From Bacillota bacterium (GTDB lineage: Bacteria > Vulcanimicrobiota > JAJTBE01), in NCBI GenBank assembly GCA_021287065.1, contig JAJTBE010000147.1:1-64000 (forward strand): a stretch of 64,000 nucleotides of DNA, in the 5' to 3' direction. Position 1 is the stretch's first letter; each line of letters starts with the position of its first letter. Shown in pieces: positions 26,341-35,639 of the stretch. The notes under the pieces were generated by a model. It had not been told where the DNA came from and ran no database searches. It was given only the letters and a program-made list of their open reading frames with translations. The position numbers and the translations under genes were made by a program.

Positions 26341-26568
26341 TTATATTATTTCAATCATCACTCTCTTGCCGTCTTTTACAGCTGCTGCTTTGACTATGGT
26401 TCTGAGAGCCTGGGCAATTCTGCCCTGCTTGCCGATGACTTTACCCATATCATCAGGGGAAACTCTAAGTTCGAGAATGACCGATCTTTCTCCTTCGACC
26501 AAGCTGACTTCGACATCATCAGGTTTATCCACCAGAGATTTCGCCAGATACTCCAGTAAATCTTTCAT
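26341..26568 (-). CDS. khpA: KH-domain RNA-binding protein KhpA (YlqC)
   Basis: A 75-residue single-KH-domain protein that, with KhpB, binds sRNA and mRNA in many bacteria. It begins MKDLLEYLAKSLVDKPDDV and carries the KH GxxG loop in GKVIGKQGRIAQALRTIV. ATG 26568 is used because GGAGGTGCC is upstream; the open frame to 26586 lacks one. It lies between rpsP and ylqD. Confidence 0.95.
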   Translation of the reverse strand: MKDLLEYLAKSLVDKPDDVEVSLVEGERSVILELRVSPDDMGKVIGKQGRIAQALRTIVKAAAVKDGKRVMIEII

Positions 26569-26642
26569 AAATAAAGGCACCTCCACGGTTGCATTCGATT
26601 CTTACAGGATTTGGCATACCCTGTTAAACGGGTAGCTTATTC

Positions 26643-26915
26643 CTAAGCTTTTGCTGCTTTGGCCTGGGTATATTTCTGCCAGGTGCCTGATTTTTCCAGA
26701 AGTCTCTTTACTGTGTCTGAGGGCTGTGCACCCTTTCTGAGCCACTCCAGTACTTTCTCCTCGACAAATTCAACTGTCGGGGGCTCTGTTCTGGGATTAT
26801 AGTGCCCAAGCAGTTCTATGAAAGCGCCGTCTCTCGGGGCTGTTTTCTCTGCTGCAACAAGCCTGTAAGTAGGCTGTTTCTTTTTTCCCATTCTTCTGAG
26901 TCTCAAACTGACCAT
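26643..26915 (-). CDS. rpsP: 30S ribosomal protein S16
   Basis: A 90-residue ribosomal protein: MVSLRLRRMGKKKQPTYRLV, then ELLGHYNPRTEPPTV and WLRKGAQPSDTVKRLLEKSG. ATG 26915 has AGGAGGT upstream. The frame extends to 27026, but that part is not homologous. It follows ffh by about 120 bp in the operon. Confidence 0.97.
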   Translation of the reverse strand: MVSLRLRRMGKKKQPTYRLVAAEKTAPRDGAFIELLGHYNPRTEPPTVEFVEEKVLEWLRKGAQPSDTVKRLLEKSGTWQKYTQAKAAKA

Positions 26916-27038
26916 TCGTTCACCTCCTAAGTAGTGCTGCTGTATGTGTGCAACTGGGTTTGCAATTACATTTAACGGCAACTGAAAGAGTGCTAAGATT
27001 CTTCCCGCTGCCTTCGATTCCTGCAATGGATTACCATT

Positions 27039-28385
27039 TTATCTCATAAACGGCATCTTGGCAATCCCCCGATGCTTACCTTTTTCCAAATCAGTTATGG
27101 ATTTCATCATTTTCTTAACCATGTCAAACTGTTTCATAAGACGGTTAATATCTGCGACTTCCATGCCTGAACCTTTTGCAATTCTCTTGCGTCGGCTTGC
27201 ATTGAGGACCTTGGGATTTACCCGTTCTTCATGAGTCATTGAAAGAATAATTGCCTTAATTCTGGCAATTTGCTTCTCATCAAATTCAAGATTTTTGAGC
27301 TGGGGGTTTCCGGCCATTCCGGGCATCATACCCATAATGTCCTGCAGACTCCCCATCTTTTTAACCTGTTCCATCTGTTCAAGAAAATCTTCGAGGGTGA
27401 AGTCCTGCGAGCGGATTTTCTTTTCAAGCTCAATAGCTTTTTCCTGATCAAAGGACTGTTCTGCTCTTTCGATAAGAGTGAGGACATCGCCCATTCCAAG
27501 TATTCTTGAAACCATTCTGTCAGGGTGGAAAGGTTCGAGTGCGGCCAGCTTTTCGCCTACGCCCACAAATTTGATGGGCTTGCCCGTTACCGCTCTCACC
27601 GACAAAGCGGCGCCGCCTCTGGCATCACCGTCAAGTTTGGTAAGAATTATACCGTCAACGCCAACAGCTTTATTGAAGCTGTCTGCCATTGTTACGGCAT
27701 CCTGACCGATCATGGAGTCAACCACCAGCAGCACTTCGTGAGGTTTTACCTCGCTTTTAACTGCCTTCAGCTCGTCCATAAGCTGTTCGTCTATGTGCAG
27801 ACGGCCTGCGGTATCGATAAGGATTATATCAAGCCCTTCTTTTTGGGCATGTTTCATTGCACCTTTTGCGATATTTACCGGTGAAGTTTTATCACCCATC
27901 TGGAAAACAGGTATATTAATCTGTTCGCCAAGAACTTCAAGCTGTCTGATAGCTGCGGGTCTGTAAATGTCAGTGGCGACCATAAGGGGATGGTGTCCCT
28001 GACTTCTGAAATAAGTGGCCAGCTTGCCTGTGCTGGTGGTTTTACCGGCTCCGTGGAGACCGACCATCATAATAACAGTTGGGGGACTATCAGCGATATT
28101 AATCTTCTGATTAGTTGCTCCCATAAGTTCAACCAGCTCATCCCTGACCAGCTTGATAACCTGTTGGGCGGGAGTAAGACTGTCCCAGACAGCTTCGCCG
28201 ATTGCCTTTTCCTTTACATCATTCGTGAATTTCTTAACTACTTTGAGGTTAACATCTGCGGCAATCAGTGCCATGCGGACTTCACGAAGCGCCGCATTTA
28301 CATCTTCTTCAGAGAGTTTACCTCTTCTTTTGAGGTTTGTAAAAATATTCTGAAGCTTTTCCTGGAGACTTTCGAACATTGCCAT
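27039..28385 (-). CDS. ffh: Signal recognition particle protein Ffh
   Basis: The SRP54 GTPase binds signal sequences of nascent membrane proteins with 4.5S RNA and hands them to FtsY. It is about 448 residues. The N domain is about 1-85, and the G domain has GLHGAGKTTSTGKLA, DTAGRLHIDEQLM and TKLDGDARGGAALS. The M domain has MGSLQDIMGMMPGM, SRRKRIAKGSG and a Met-rich end. ATG 28385 is preferred; an upstream open frame reaches 28433 without homology. It is the first gene of the ffh-rpsP-khpA-ylqD-rimM-trmD-kinase operon. Confidence 0.96.
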   Translation of the reverse strand: MAMFESLQEKLQNIFTNLKRRGKLSEEDVNAALREVRMALIAADVNLKVVKKFTNDVKEKAIGEAVWDSLTPAQQVIKLVRDELVELMGATNQKINIADSPPTVIMMVGLHGAGKTTSTGKLATYFRSQGHHPLMVATDIYRPAAIRQLEVLGEQINIPVFQMGDKTSPVNIAKGAMKHAQKEGLDIILIDTAGRLHIDEQLMDELKAVKSEVKPHEVLLVVDSMIGQDAVTMADSFNKAVGVDGIILTKLDGDARGGAALSVRAVTGKPIKFVGVGEKLAALEPFHPDRMVSRILGMGDVLTLIERAEQSFDQEKAIELEKKIRSQDFTLEDFLEQMEQVKKMGSLQDIMGMMPGMAGNPQLKNLEFDEKQIARIKAIILSMTHEERVNPKVLNASRRKRIAKGSGMEVADINRLMKQFDMVKKMMKSITDLEKGKHRGIAKMPFMR

Positions 28386-28551
28386 TTTTAAGCTGCCCCC
28401 GTTCCCGACAAGAAAAATAATGCCCCTTGACACTAATATGTCCTATGTTTTTCAACATCCTGCACTTACTTCGGAAGGTATTTGGGGCATAAAGTGAAAT
28501 AAATAATAACACAACACTGGAAAAAAGTAAAGTATTTACAGAGGTAACCAA

Positions 28552-29553
28552 ATGTCCAAAGGACTCATTCTGCTGGCTGAAGATGATGAATCTTCCCTCG
28601 ATATTCTGCAGTTTCTCCTGCATCAGTGGGGATACAGGGTTATTACCGCAGTCAATGGTAAAGAAGCTATGGAAAAATCGGACAGCATCATGCCCGATCT
28701 TGTAATTTCAGATGTCATGATGCCTCTGGCAACCGGCTATGATTTATGCAATCATGTAAAATCCAGATACAAAGATGTTTTTATCCCGGTTATCCTGATC
28801 ACGGCAAAATCGGATCTGGACAGCAAAGTAGCCGGGCTGAATATCGGTGCGGATGATTATGTAACAAAACCATACTCTCATCACGAACTGGAAGCAAGGA
28901 TAAAAGCACTTTTCAGAATCAAGGAACTTCATGACGAACTGATTAAAAGCAATAAAGAACTGGTTGAACTGAATCAGAAGCTTCAGAAATCCCTTGATGA
29001 AAACAAAAAGCTTCAGGCTGAACTGGAAGAAAAAAACGAGCAGCTTCTCCAGCTTTCAAGACATGACGGCTTGACCAATCTTTACAACAGAAGAACATTC
29101 TACGAACTGATGGACAACGAACTATCAAGAGCCAAAAGGTATTCCCTTCCACTGTCGTGTATTATGCTTGACATAGATCACTTTAAGAGTGTAAATGATA
29201 CTTATGGTCATCTTGCAGGGGATTTTGTTCTCAACAAAGTGGCTAAAATTCTTCTGAAAAACTCCCGTCAAAATGATATTGTCGCACGATACGGAGGAGA
29301 AGAGTTTGTACTGCTTCTGCCTAATACCAACTCAAAACAGGCGGATATTGTGGCGGAGAGAATACGAAAAGAGATAGAAACCACAGGCTTCCTCTTTAGT
29401 GATCATAAAATAGCTATGTCTATAAGCTGTGGCGTGGGACAGCTTTTTGATGAGGACGAAGATAAAAACATGTTCCTCAAAGCCATAGATGAAGAGCTGT
29501 ACAGAGCCAAAAGACAGGGTAGAAACCAGACCTGCGTGAGAGAAGATATTTAA
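28552..29553 (+). CDS. Response regulator with GGDEF diguanylate cyclase domain
   Basis: A 333-residue PleD-like enzyme. The receiver domain (about 1-120) has its phospho-Asp in DLVISDVMMP and Lys in DDYVTKPYS. A coiled-coil linker (about 125-170) leads to the GGDEF domain (about 175-330), with TNLYNRRTFYELM and the catalytic ARYGGEEFVLLLP. An RQND motif five residues before GGEEF matches the RxxD inhibitory site, so product inhibition by c-di-GMP is expected. It is divergent from ffh and starts a plus-strand signalling cluster. The next gene follows in 10 bp. Confidence 0.95.
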   Translation: MSKGLILLAEDDESSLDILQFLLHQWGYRVITAVNGKEAMEKSDSIMPDLVISDVMMPLATGYDLCNHVKSRYKDVFIPVILITAKSDLDSKVAGLNIGADDYVTKPYSHHELEARIKALFRIKELHDELIKSNKELVELNQKLQKSLDENKKLQAELEEKNEQLLQLSRHDGLTNLYNRRTFYELMDNELSRAKRYSLPLSCIMLDIDHFKSVNDTYGHLAGDFVLNKVAKILLKNSRQNDIVARYGGEEFVLLLPNTNSKQADIVAERIRKEIETTGFLFSDHKIAMSISCGVGQLFDEDEDKNMFLKAIDEELYRAKRQGRNQTCVREDI

Positions 29554-29563
29554 AGGAGAAAAA

Positions 29564-30760
29564 ATGCCTTCCAGCGACAGGGGAATAAGAATACTTACCA
29601 TTGCAGACATTCCTGTAAAAATAGATATGTCATGGTTTATTATTCTTGTATTTGTAACCTGGAATCTTGCTATGGATTACTTCCCCAATCAGTTCGAAGG
29701 TGAAACATACCTTTTTTACTGGGCAATAGGAGCTTTAACATCACTATTTCTGTTTTCAAGCATTCTTCTCCACGAAGCAGGGCATTCGGTGGCAGCCCGA
29801 TTTTTCGGAATAAACATTAAGGATATCACCCTGTTTATTTTTGGCGGTGTTGCCATTATGGAAGAAGATCCGGGGAATCCCGGACAGGAGCTGATAATTG
29901 CAGCGGCAGGTCCTTTTATGTCCCTTATCCTCGCACTTTTTTACAGAGCACTCAGCACAATAGTTCTGTCAAACTACGGATTCAATATTATTTCATCTAT
30001 GTTTGACTATATAGTGATTGTAAATATCGGTATAATAGTTTTCAACCTGATGCCCGGACTGCCGCTTGACGGTGGCAGAATCCTCAGGGCGATCTTATGG
30101 AAAATCAACGGAAATATCCGTAAATCCACATCCATAGCATCCACAACAGGGAAGATTATCGGATTCATTCTTATGGCAATTGGGTTTATAGAGATAATCC
30201 TCCATATTTTAAGCGGATTCTGGCTGATTCTTATTGGTATATTCCTGATTCAGGCTGCAAAAATGTCTTACGAATCTGTGTTTATTTCAAGCCTCATCGG
30301 AAATCTGAAAGTAAGCGATGCTTTATCCTCAAACAACCTCAGGATAAAATCAGATACCACCGTCCACACCGCAGCAAGAGAATATTTTATGAAACACCCC
30401 CACAAAGGGTATCCTGTAATTAAAACCAATCCGGAAACCAAGACCGGAGAAGAAGGGAATAATTCGGAAGAAAACTATACAGTAATCGGTTTTGTAACTC
30501 TGAACGATCTGTTATCGATTCCTAAAAAAGAATGGGAATCAACCAATCTTGAAGAACTTATTATAAAAAAGAAACTGCGCTGGTATAAAACCGAGCCGGA
30601 TACAGAAGCAAAACAGGCTCTTATTCTGATGAAAAATACCGGGGAAAGCAATCTGATTGTAATGAAAGATGAAAAACTTGTCGGGATTATCAGTTATCAG
30701 GATATTATGAATCTTGTTGATTTAAGGCTGGCGCTGGAAGAGCAGGTGGAAAAAGAATGA
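29564..30760 (+). CDS. Site-2 protease family (M50) zinc metalloprotease with CBS domains
   Basis: A 398-residue polytopic membrane protease that cleaves within membranes, often to release transcription or anti-sigma factors. It has HEAGHSVAARF (HExxH zinc site, residues about 68-78), the third-ligand motif NLMPGLPLDGGRIL, and about six hydrophobic segments. A pair of CBS domains (about 250-395; LKVSDALSSNN, ESNLIVMKDEKLVGIISYQD) probably binds adenine nucleotides, as in related proteases. AAAGGAG precedes the ATG. It overlaps the next gene by four bases (ATGA), so translation is coupled. Confidence 0.93.
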   Translation: MPSSDRGIRILTIADIPVKIDMSWFIILVFVTWNLAMDYFPNQFEGETYLFYWAIGALTSLFLFSSILLHEAGHSVAARFFGINIKDITLFIFGGVAIMEEDPGNPGQELIIAAAGPFMSLILALFYRALSTIVLSNYGFNIISSMFDYIVIVNIGIIVFNLMPGLPLDGGRILRAILWKINGNIRKSTSIASTTGKIIGFILMAIGFIEIILHILSGFWLILIGIFLIQAAKMSYESVFISSLIGNLKVSDALSSNNLRIKSDTTVHTAAREYFMKHPHKGYPVIKTNPETKTGEEGNNSEENYTVIGFVTLNDLLSIPKKEWESTNLEELIIKKKLRWYKTEPDTEAKQALILMKNTGESNLIVMKDEKLVGIISYQDIMNLVDLRLALEEQVEKE

Positions 30761-31776
30761 AAAGATATCCCTTTCATGGAACTTACACCGAGTTAATCGA
30801 CTACGGATTCAGGCTTTATCTTGATCATTTTAAAAATTATATTGTAATTTCTTTTTATGCATACATGCCTTTTTTCATGCTTCTTTTTGCGTCTGACTAT
30901 TATGCGGCAATAAACGGAATTCCACTCCAGATGAATTGTATGTCATCCTTTCTTGCAGTTGCCGCAACACAAAACCCGCTAATCTGGATCGGCAATGCTC
31001 TTATAGTCTATTTCTCAGGTTTATACATAATGGGAAAAGACGAATACACAGCAGGCTGGAAAGCAACAATCAAGCAGGTTTTCTGGAAAGTCATAGCTGT
31101 CAGAATTCTGATACTTCTCATAACCACAGGTTTAACCGTAGCATCAATACTCATACTGCCTCTGGCGCTGCTCATTTATTTCGGAGTTACACTTTCTATG
31201 AGCATTCCGGTTGTTATGCTTGAGGGCAAAGGGATTACAGAAAGTCTGAACAGGGCGGTTGAACTGACAAAGCCGCAGTTTGCAAAAACCGCTGTTGTTC
31301 TATTTCTAACAGGAGTTCTCATCTCCATCCCCCAGCTTGCTTTCAACACAGGCCTCGCCGGAGCGCAGCTTGATCAACCCTGGATACTTCTGGCAATCAG
31401 GGTTGTTACCGCTATTATTACAATTATCGTTCAGCCTTTGCAGCATATAATCCTCACATTCCTGTTTTTTGATCTCAAGCATAAAACCGAATGTGTGGAT
31501 TTATTCCTCGATGCTGAAAAACTTGAAGAGGACTCAGGTTTTACCCCACAGGATAAAGCAGAACTTCTGATGAAAATGAAGAGAATAAAGATTACCAAAG
31601 ATATGCTCGGCACTAATGGGGAAAATATCTATCAGGTATTTAATACGGACGAGATTAACCAGGAGGAACCTGAGAAAAACGCCTCATCGGGATCAGGGGA
31701 TAAAATTCTGATTACAAAAAAGATGCTCGGAGGAGAGGATCAAGCTCCTTCCACTGAGTCTGGGGACAACCAATAA
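30757..31776 (+). CDS. Polytopic membrane protein, unknown (GDPD-membrane-domain-like)
   Basis: A 339-residue protein with about six transmembrane segments (to about residue 235) and a charged cytoplasmic tail. The layout (TELIDYGFRLYLDHFKNYIV; LNRAVELTKPQFAKTAVV; EDSGFTPQ) recalls the membrane domain of glycerophosphodiester phosphodiesterases and DUF975-like proteins. It has no catalytic residues. The tail holds a short motif twice, KITKDMLG and LITKKMLG, about 50 residues apart. It overlaps the site-2 protease gene by four bases, so it may be a partner or substrate of it (inference). Confidence 0.75.
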   Translation: MKRYPFHGTYTELIDYGFRLYLDHFKNYIVISFYAYMPFFMLLFASDYYAAINGIPLQMNCMSSFLAVAATQNPLIWIGNALIVYFSGLYIMGKDEYTAGWKATIKQVFWKVIAVRILILLITTGLTVASILILPLALLIYFGVTLSMSIPVVMLEGKGITESLNRAVELTKPQFAKTAVVLFLTGVLISIPQLAFNTGLAGAQLDQPWILLAIRVVTAIITIIVQPLQHIILTFLFFDLKHKTECVDLFLDAEKLEEDSGFTPQDKAELLMKMKRIKITKDMLGTNGENIYQVFNTDEINQEEPEKNASSGSGDKILITKKMLGGEDQAPSTESGDNQ

Positions 31777-31797
31777 CATATACACCGGAGGTTTTCT

Positions 31798-34359
31798 ATG
31801 CAGGAAAATACAAACACCCGTCTTATGGATTCCGGCCAAATCATTGAGAGTATAATCAACCACTCGGTTTATTCAGGGGATCGGAGCCTTCCGCTGCTTC
31901 AGGACCTGTTTGACAATGAAGACAAAATAGTAAGCGCCTATGCAAAAAAAGCACATGAAATTATCACAAAACGAAACGGGGCGGAAATCCCGCCTGATTC
32001 TATACCGGTTATGCCCGGGTATCTCAAAAATTCCGATGACAAAACAAAGATGGATTCCATCAAAAAGATTGTTGACGGCAAATATCAGAATTTTCTCCTT
32101 GCTCTGATAGATCTTGCCTCAGGTGAAAAGGATGAATATATCAGAAGCTCCGCTGTTGTGGCAGTAGGCACAGTCAGTGCTGGGGATGAAACCGGTTTTA
32201 TCGCATGCTTTCTCAAAGATCCATCTCCCAATGTCAGATTATCAGCCCTTACCGCCCTTTCCATCGGAAACACACCTGATTTGGCAATTCTTGCCGCACC
32301 TTTGATTCTTGACGCCAACAGGGAGATTTCATCGATGGTGGAGAGAATCCTGAACAATTCATCTCCTGAAAAAAGACAGGAAGCTGTTTCAAATCTGCTG
32401 GAATCAGAAGTCGATTACTCAGGACAGATATATAAAATAGTTACTTCCGTTTCATTTTCCAGAGATTTCCTCATATTTCTGCTTAAATCCGACCGGTTCT
32501 CAGCTGAATATGCCGAAAAGCTGGCTATTTTCATGCTTTCCAGATACGAAACTTCTCCCGATATGACAAGACAGCTCAGATCCGCACTGGACAACAGAAA
32601 TCCGGGGTCCACCGATTATTCCGCAATGAATCCTGCGCATTCCGCAGTTACAAGAATTCTTGAGGAAAGCAGTTCGGACGGCTCGGAAGGAGAAGAGGAA
32701 AGAATTCTTGCATCACATTCACCTGATGATCCGGACATCAAAAAAGGCAGGGATTTTATTCTGAAAAAGCTTGCAGATTCAGGAATAATGAAACTAAAGC
32801 CCTTTGAGGTGGAAACTGACGATTCTCTTTTAAAACTGACGGAGCAATACAGAAGTCTTGCTAAAAAACTGGATGATAAAAATGACGAGATGGTGAGAAC
32901 AGAAAACAAACAGGTTGAACAAAAAGGCGGATTTTTTCAGCAGGCTCTGGGAAGCCTTGGAAAAATGGGAAATGTTGCAAAGATCAAACTTGAGCTTTCC
33001 CAGTTGCAGCTTGATATGGATTCTCTCAGAAACAGGCTTGGGGAACGAATTCATCATCTCTGCCTTATAGGCAAGATTTCAGATGAAGACCTCAACAACC
33101 TTTCCGGCAAATGCCAGTATGCTTCTATTAAGGCAAAACGGGAAAGGGAAGCTGAAGAAAAGAGAAGAGTTGAAAAAGAATCCGCCGCCATCGAAAAAGG
33201 CAGAGCTTATTTCGAAAAAGCAGGTGATGTTTTCAACAACTTAACAAACAGAGCTGTGAGTTTTACACGAACCCAGACCCTCACAGCTTCCATAGAAGGA
33301 GAAAAAGCCAACAGGACCGCTGCCCTTCGCGAACTTGGAAATCTTGCATATACCGAATGCAAGAAAGGAGCACCGATTTTCTTTATACCGGAAGAAAGAA
33401 TAAATGCCATAGATGAGCTGAAAGGCAAAATCCACCTACTCGAAATGGAAAGCAAAGGCGGCAAAAGCAGTCTTACAGATAAACTTCAGACAGACGGCAA
33501 ATCTTTCCTCGATATGGCTTCGAATATTATGGGCGACCTGAAAAGCCGCTCGGAAAAAGCGAAATCCCTTTTTGATCTGAATAAGGAAATCGCCGACAGG
33601 AAGAGAGAACTTGACGTAGTGATTATCTCAACAGGCGAAGATTTGGTATCCTCTTCTGTTGTAACGGAAAGTGCTGCAGCAGAGCAGCTGAAAACAAGAA
33701 TAAGAAACCAGAGCCTGAAAATCCGGGAGATTGAGGTTGAACTCAAAAAGATAATGGAAGAAATCTCAAGGGATGATCTGGCGGTTATGCTGCAAAAGCG
33801 AAAGGATCTTGAAGAAGATGTGAACGGGATCAACAGGGAAATTCTGGAAAAATACGGACAGCAGCTCACGATAATCTTCACCGACATGAAAGGGTTCACT
33901 GAAAAATCATCCCAAAAGGGACTTGTAAAAACCATGGAAATGCTCGAAGAGCACGATAAAATTCTTATTCCAATCATCAAAAGATGCAACGGAAGAATCA
34001 TCAAACAAATCGGTGATGCAATTATGGCCTCCTTCAGACAGCCTGCAGATGCGGTGCTTGCAAGTATGGAAATACAAAAAGTGCTGAAAAAACATAATGA
34101 AACTCCGGACGAAGAAAAACGAATTCAGGTTAGAATCGGCATAAACTGCGGTATGGTAATCGTAAAGGAGTCCGATTTATTCGGAGATACGGTGAATATA
34201 GCCTCACGGGTTGAAGGACTTGCCGACGGTGAAGAGATCTACATTACCGAATCAGTCTATGATTATCTCGACAAGGAAGCAATCAGTGTGGAAAAGCTTG
34301 AACCAAGACAGGTCAAGGGTATAAGGGAAGCTATAAGGATATTTAAGGTTCTCTATTAA
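31798..34359 (+). CDS. HEAT-repeat / coiled-coil class III adenylate cyclase
   Basis: An 853-residue cytoplasmic protein. HEAT-like repeats (about 60-220; IRSSAVVAVGTVSAGDE, VRLSALTALSIGN) are followed by long coiled coils (about 325-690) and a class III cyclase catalytic domain (about 690-850). The catalytic domain has the metal Asp in FTDMKGFTEK, the purine-contact Lys in IIKQIGDAIMASF with the second metal Asp, and GDTVNIASRVEG, where Asp-Thr and Asn/Arg fit ATP rather than GTP. It should make cAMP. CCGGAGG precedes the ATG. The HEAT plus coiled-coil front end on a cyclase is uncommon. Confidence 0.9.
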   Translation: MQENTNTRLMDSGQIIESIINHSVYSGDRSLPLLQDLFDNEDKIVSAYAKKAHEIITKRNGAEIPPDSIPVMPGYLKNSDDKTKMDSIKKIVDGKYQNFLLALIDLASGEKDEYIRSSAVVAVGTVSAGDETGFIACFLKDPSPNVRLSALTALSIGNTPDLAILAAPLILDANREISSMVERILNNSSPEKRQEAVSNLLESEVDYSGQIYKIVTSVSFSRDFLIFLLKSDRFSAEYAEKLAIFMLSRYETSPDMTRQLRSALDNRNPGSTDYSAMNPAHSAVTRILEESSSDGSEGEEERILASHSPDDPDIKKGRDFILKKLADSGIMKLKPFEVETDDSLLKLTEQYRSLAKKLDDKNDEMVRTENKQVEQKGGFFQQALGSLGKMGNVAKIKLELSQLQLDMDSLRNRLGERIHHLCLIGKISDEDLNNLSGKCQYASIKAKREREAEEKRRVEKESAAIEKGRAYFEKAGDVFNNLTNRAVSFTRTQTLTASIEGEKANRTAALRELGNLAYTECKKGAPIFFIPEERINAIDELKGKIHLLEMESKGGKSSLTDKLQTDGKSFLDMASNIMGDLKSRSEKAKSLFDLNKEIADRKRELDVVIISTGEDLVSSSVVTESAAAEQLKTRIRNQSLKIREIEVELKKIMEEISRDDLAVMLQKRKDLEEDVNGINREILEKYGQQLTIIFTDMKGFTEKSSQKGLVKTMEMLEEHDKILIPIIKRCNGRIIKQIGDAIMASFRQPADAVLASMEIQKVLKKHNETPDEEKRIQVRIGINCGMVIVKESDLFGDTVNIASRVEGLADGEEIYITESVYDYLDKEAISVEKLEPRQVKGIREAIRIFKVLY

Positions 34360-34377
34360 ATTTAAGGAGGCACCTGA

Positions 34378-35631
34378 ATGAAAAAGACAATCCTGAAACT
34401 GACTTCAACAATTCTGATTTTGTTTGCAGTGGTTTTACTTTTTACCCCTTCTGCATTTGCAAAACAGAAAACACCACCGGTTCTGGGAAAAGTAAAAACA
34501 GAGATTAATTCCCTCCTTGCCGGAATGGATAAGGATCTTGCCGAAACAGCAAAAATCATAGGAAAAGCAGGACTTACTTCAAAAGAATCAAGAAAAGCTA
34601 TGCAGGAAATCCAGTCGAAATACCAGTTTGTAATAGACTGCTGCACTGTTGACACAAAGGGAAAAATCGTAGCTGCCGAACCTGATTTTTTCAAGTCATC
34701 CGAAGGCAAGGATATAAGCTCACAGGAGCAGGTTCAGTTTATGCTGAAAAACCATAAACCGGTTATCAGCAGGTTATTCTTTGCCGTAGAAGGCATGGAT
34801 GCACTTGATTTCGAAAGACCCGTTTTTGATTCAAACGGAAAATTCATCGGCGCAGTCAGCCTTCTGATTGATAGCGAGAAGCTATTCGGCGGCATAATTG
34901 ATCCTGCAACTGCAGGTGTTCCTGTGGATATTTGGGCAGTTCAGACCAATGGAACAGTTGTTTTTGATCCCGATCGTGAAGAAATCGGCAGATCAATTAT
35001 CAGCGACCCCATTTATAAAAACCACAAGGGCCTTGTGGAGGCAGCCAAAAAGATGCTGATAACCCCTGAAGGGCACGGATATTTCGATTTTCAGGCTCTC
35101 GGCAAAGACAAACCGGCTCAGATTGAAGCAACATGGACTACCATCACATTCCACGGAACAAAATGGAGGCTTGTTGTTACACAGACAAGGAACGGCGATG
35201 CGAAACTGGGTATAAGGACATTATCAAGCCTCGGACTGGTAAAGACAGACGAAGCTCTCAGAAAATTAGCTGCAAATCCTGACTTTGTAGCTGCTGTAGC
35301 TGCTGATGACAGAGTGAAAATGATGAAGTATCTGTCTGACTTTTTCAAGGCAAACAAAGGTTTATACGCCGTTGAATGGGCAAATAACCGGCAAATCAAT
35401 GTTTTTGGATATCCTGAGGATAACAGTCTGAGAAATTACGATTTCAAAAACAATGCAATTTCAAGCCAGAAGACACTGAAGGCATTGCAAACCAAAGGTG
35501 AAGCTTCATATGAGGAGCCCCTTATTGAGGGCAAAACCGGGAATTACTTTATGGTACCGGTATTCAAAGGTGACGAATATCTTGGTTCCGTCTATTATAT
35601 AATACTGGAAATTCCCCACAAATCCAAATAA
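34378..35631 (+). CDS. Secreted double-Cache-like sensor protein without output domain
   Basis: A 417-residue exported protein. A signal peptide (about 1-28, ending AFA-KQK) precedes a helical lead (about 35-75) and Cache-like folds (PVFDSNGKFIGAVSLLID, VDIWAVQTNGTVVFDPDREE, EPLIEGKTGNYFMVPVFKGD). Cache domains normally sit outside the membrane in receptors and bind small ligands. Here no second membrane segment or signalling domain follows, so it may be a free ligand-binding protein. It starts 18 bp after the cyclase gene with AAGGAGG and is probably co-transcribed with it. Confidence 0.8.
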   Translation: MKKTILKLTSTILILFAVVLLFTPSAFAKQKTPPVLGKVKTEINSLLAGMDKDLAETAKIIGKAGLTSKESRKAMQEIQSKYQFVIDCCTVDTKGKIVAAEPDFFKSSEGKDISSQEQVQFMLKNHKPVISRLFFAVEGMDALDFERPVFDSNGKFIGAVSLLIDSEKLFGGIIDPATAGVPVDIWAVQTNGTVVFDPDREEIGRSIISDPIYKNHKGLVEAAKKMLITPEGHGYFDFQALGKDKPAQIEATWTTITFHGTKWRLVVTQTRNGDAKLGIRTLSSLGLVKTDEALRKLAANPDFVAAVAADDRVKMMKYLSDFFKANKGLYAVEWANNRQINVFGYPEDNSLRNYDFKNNAISSQKTLKALQTKGEASYEEPLIEGKTGNYFMVPVFKGDEYLGSVYYIILEIPHKSK

Positions 35632-35639
35632 GCTGCAAA

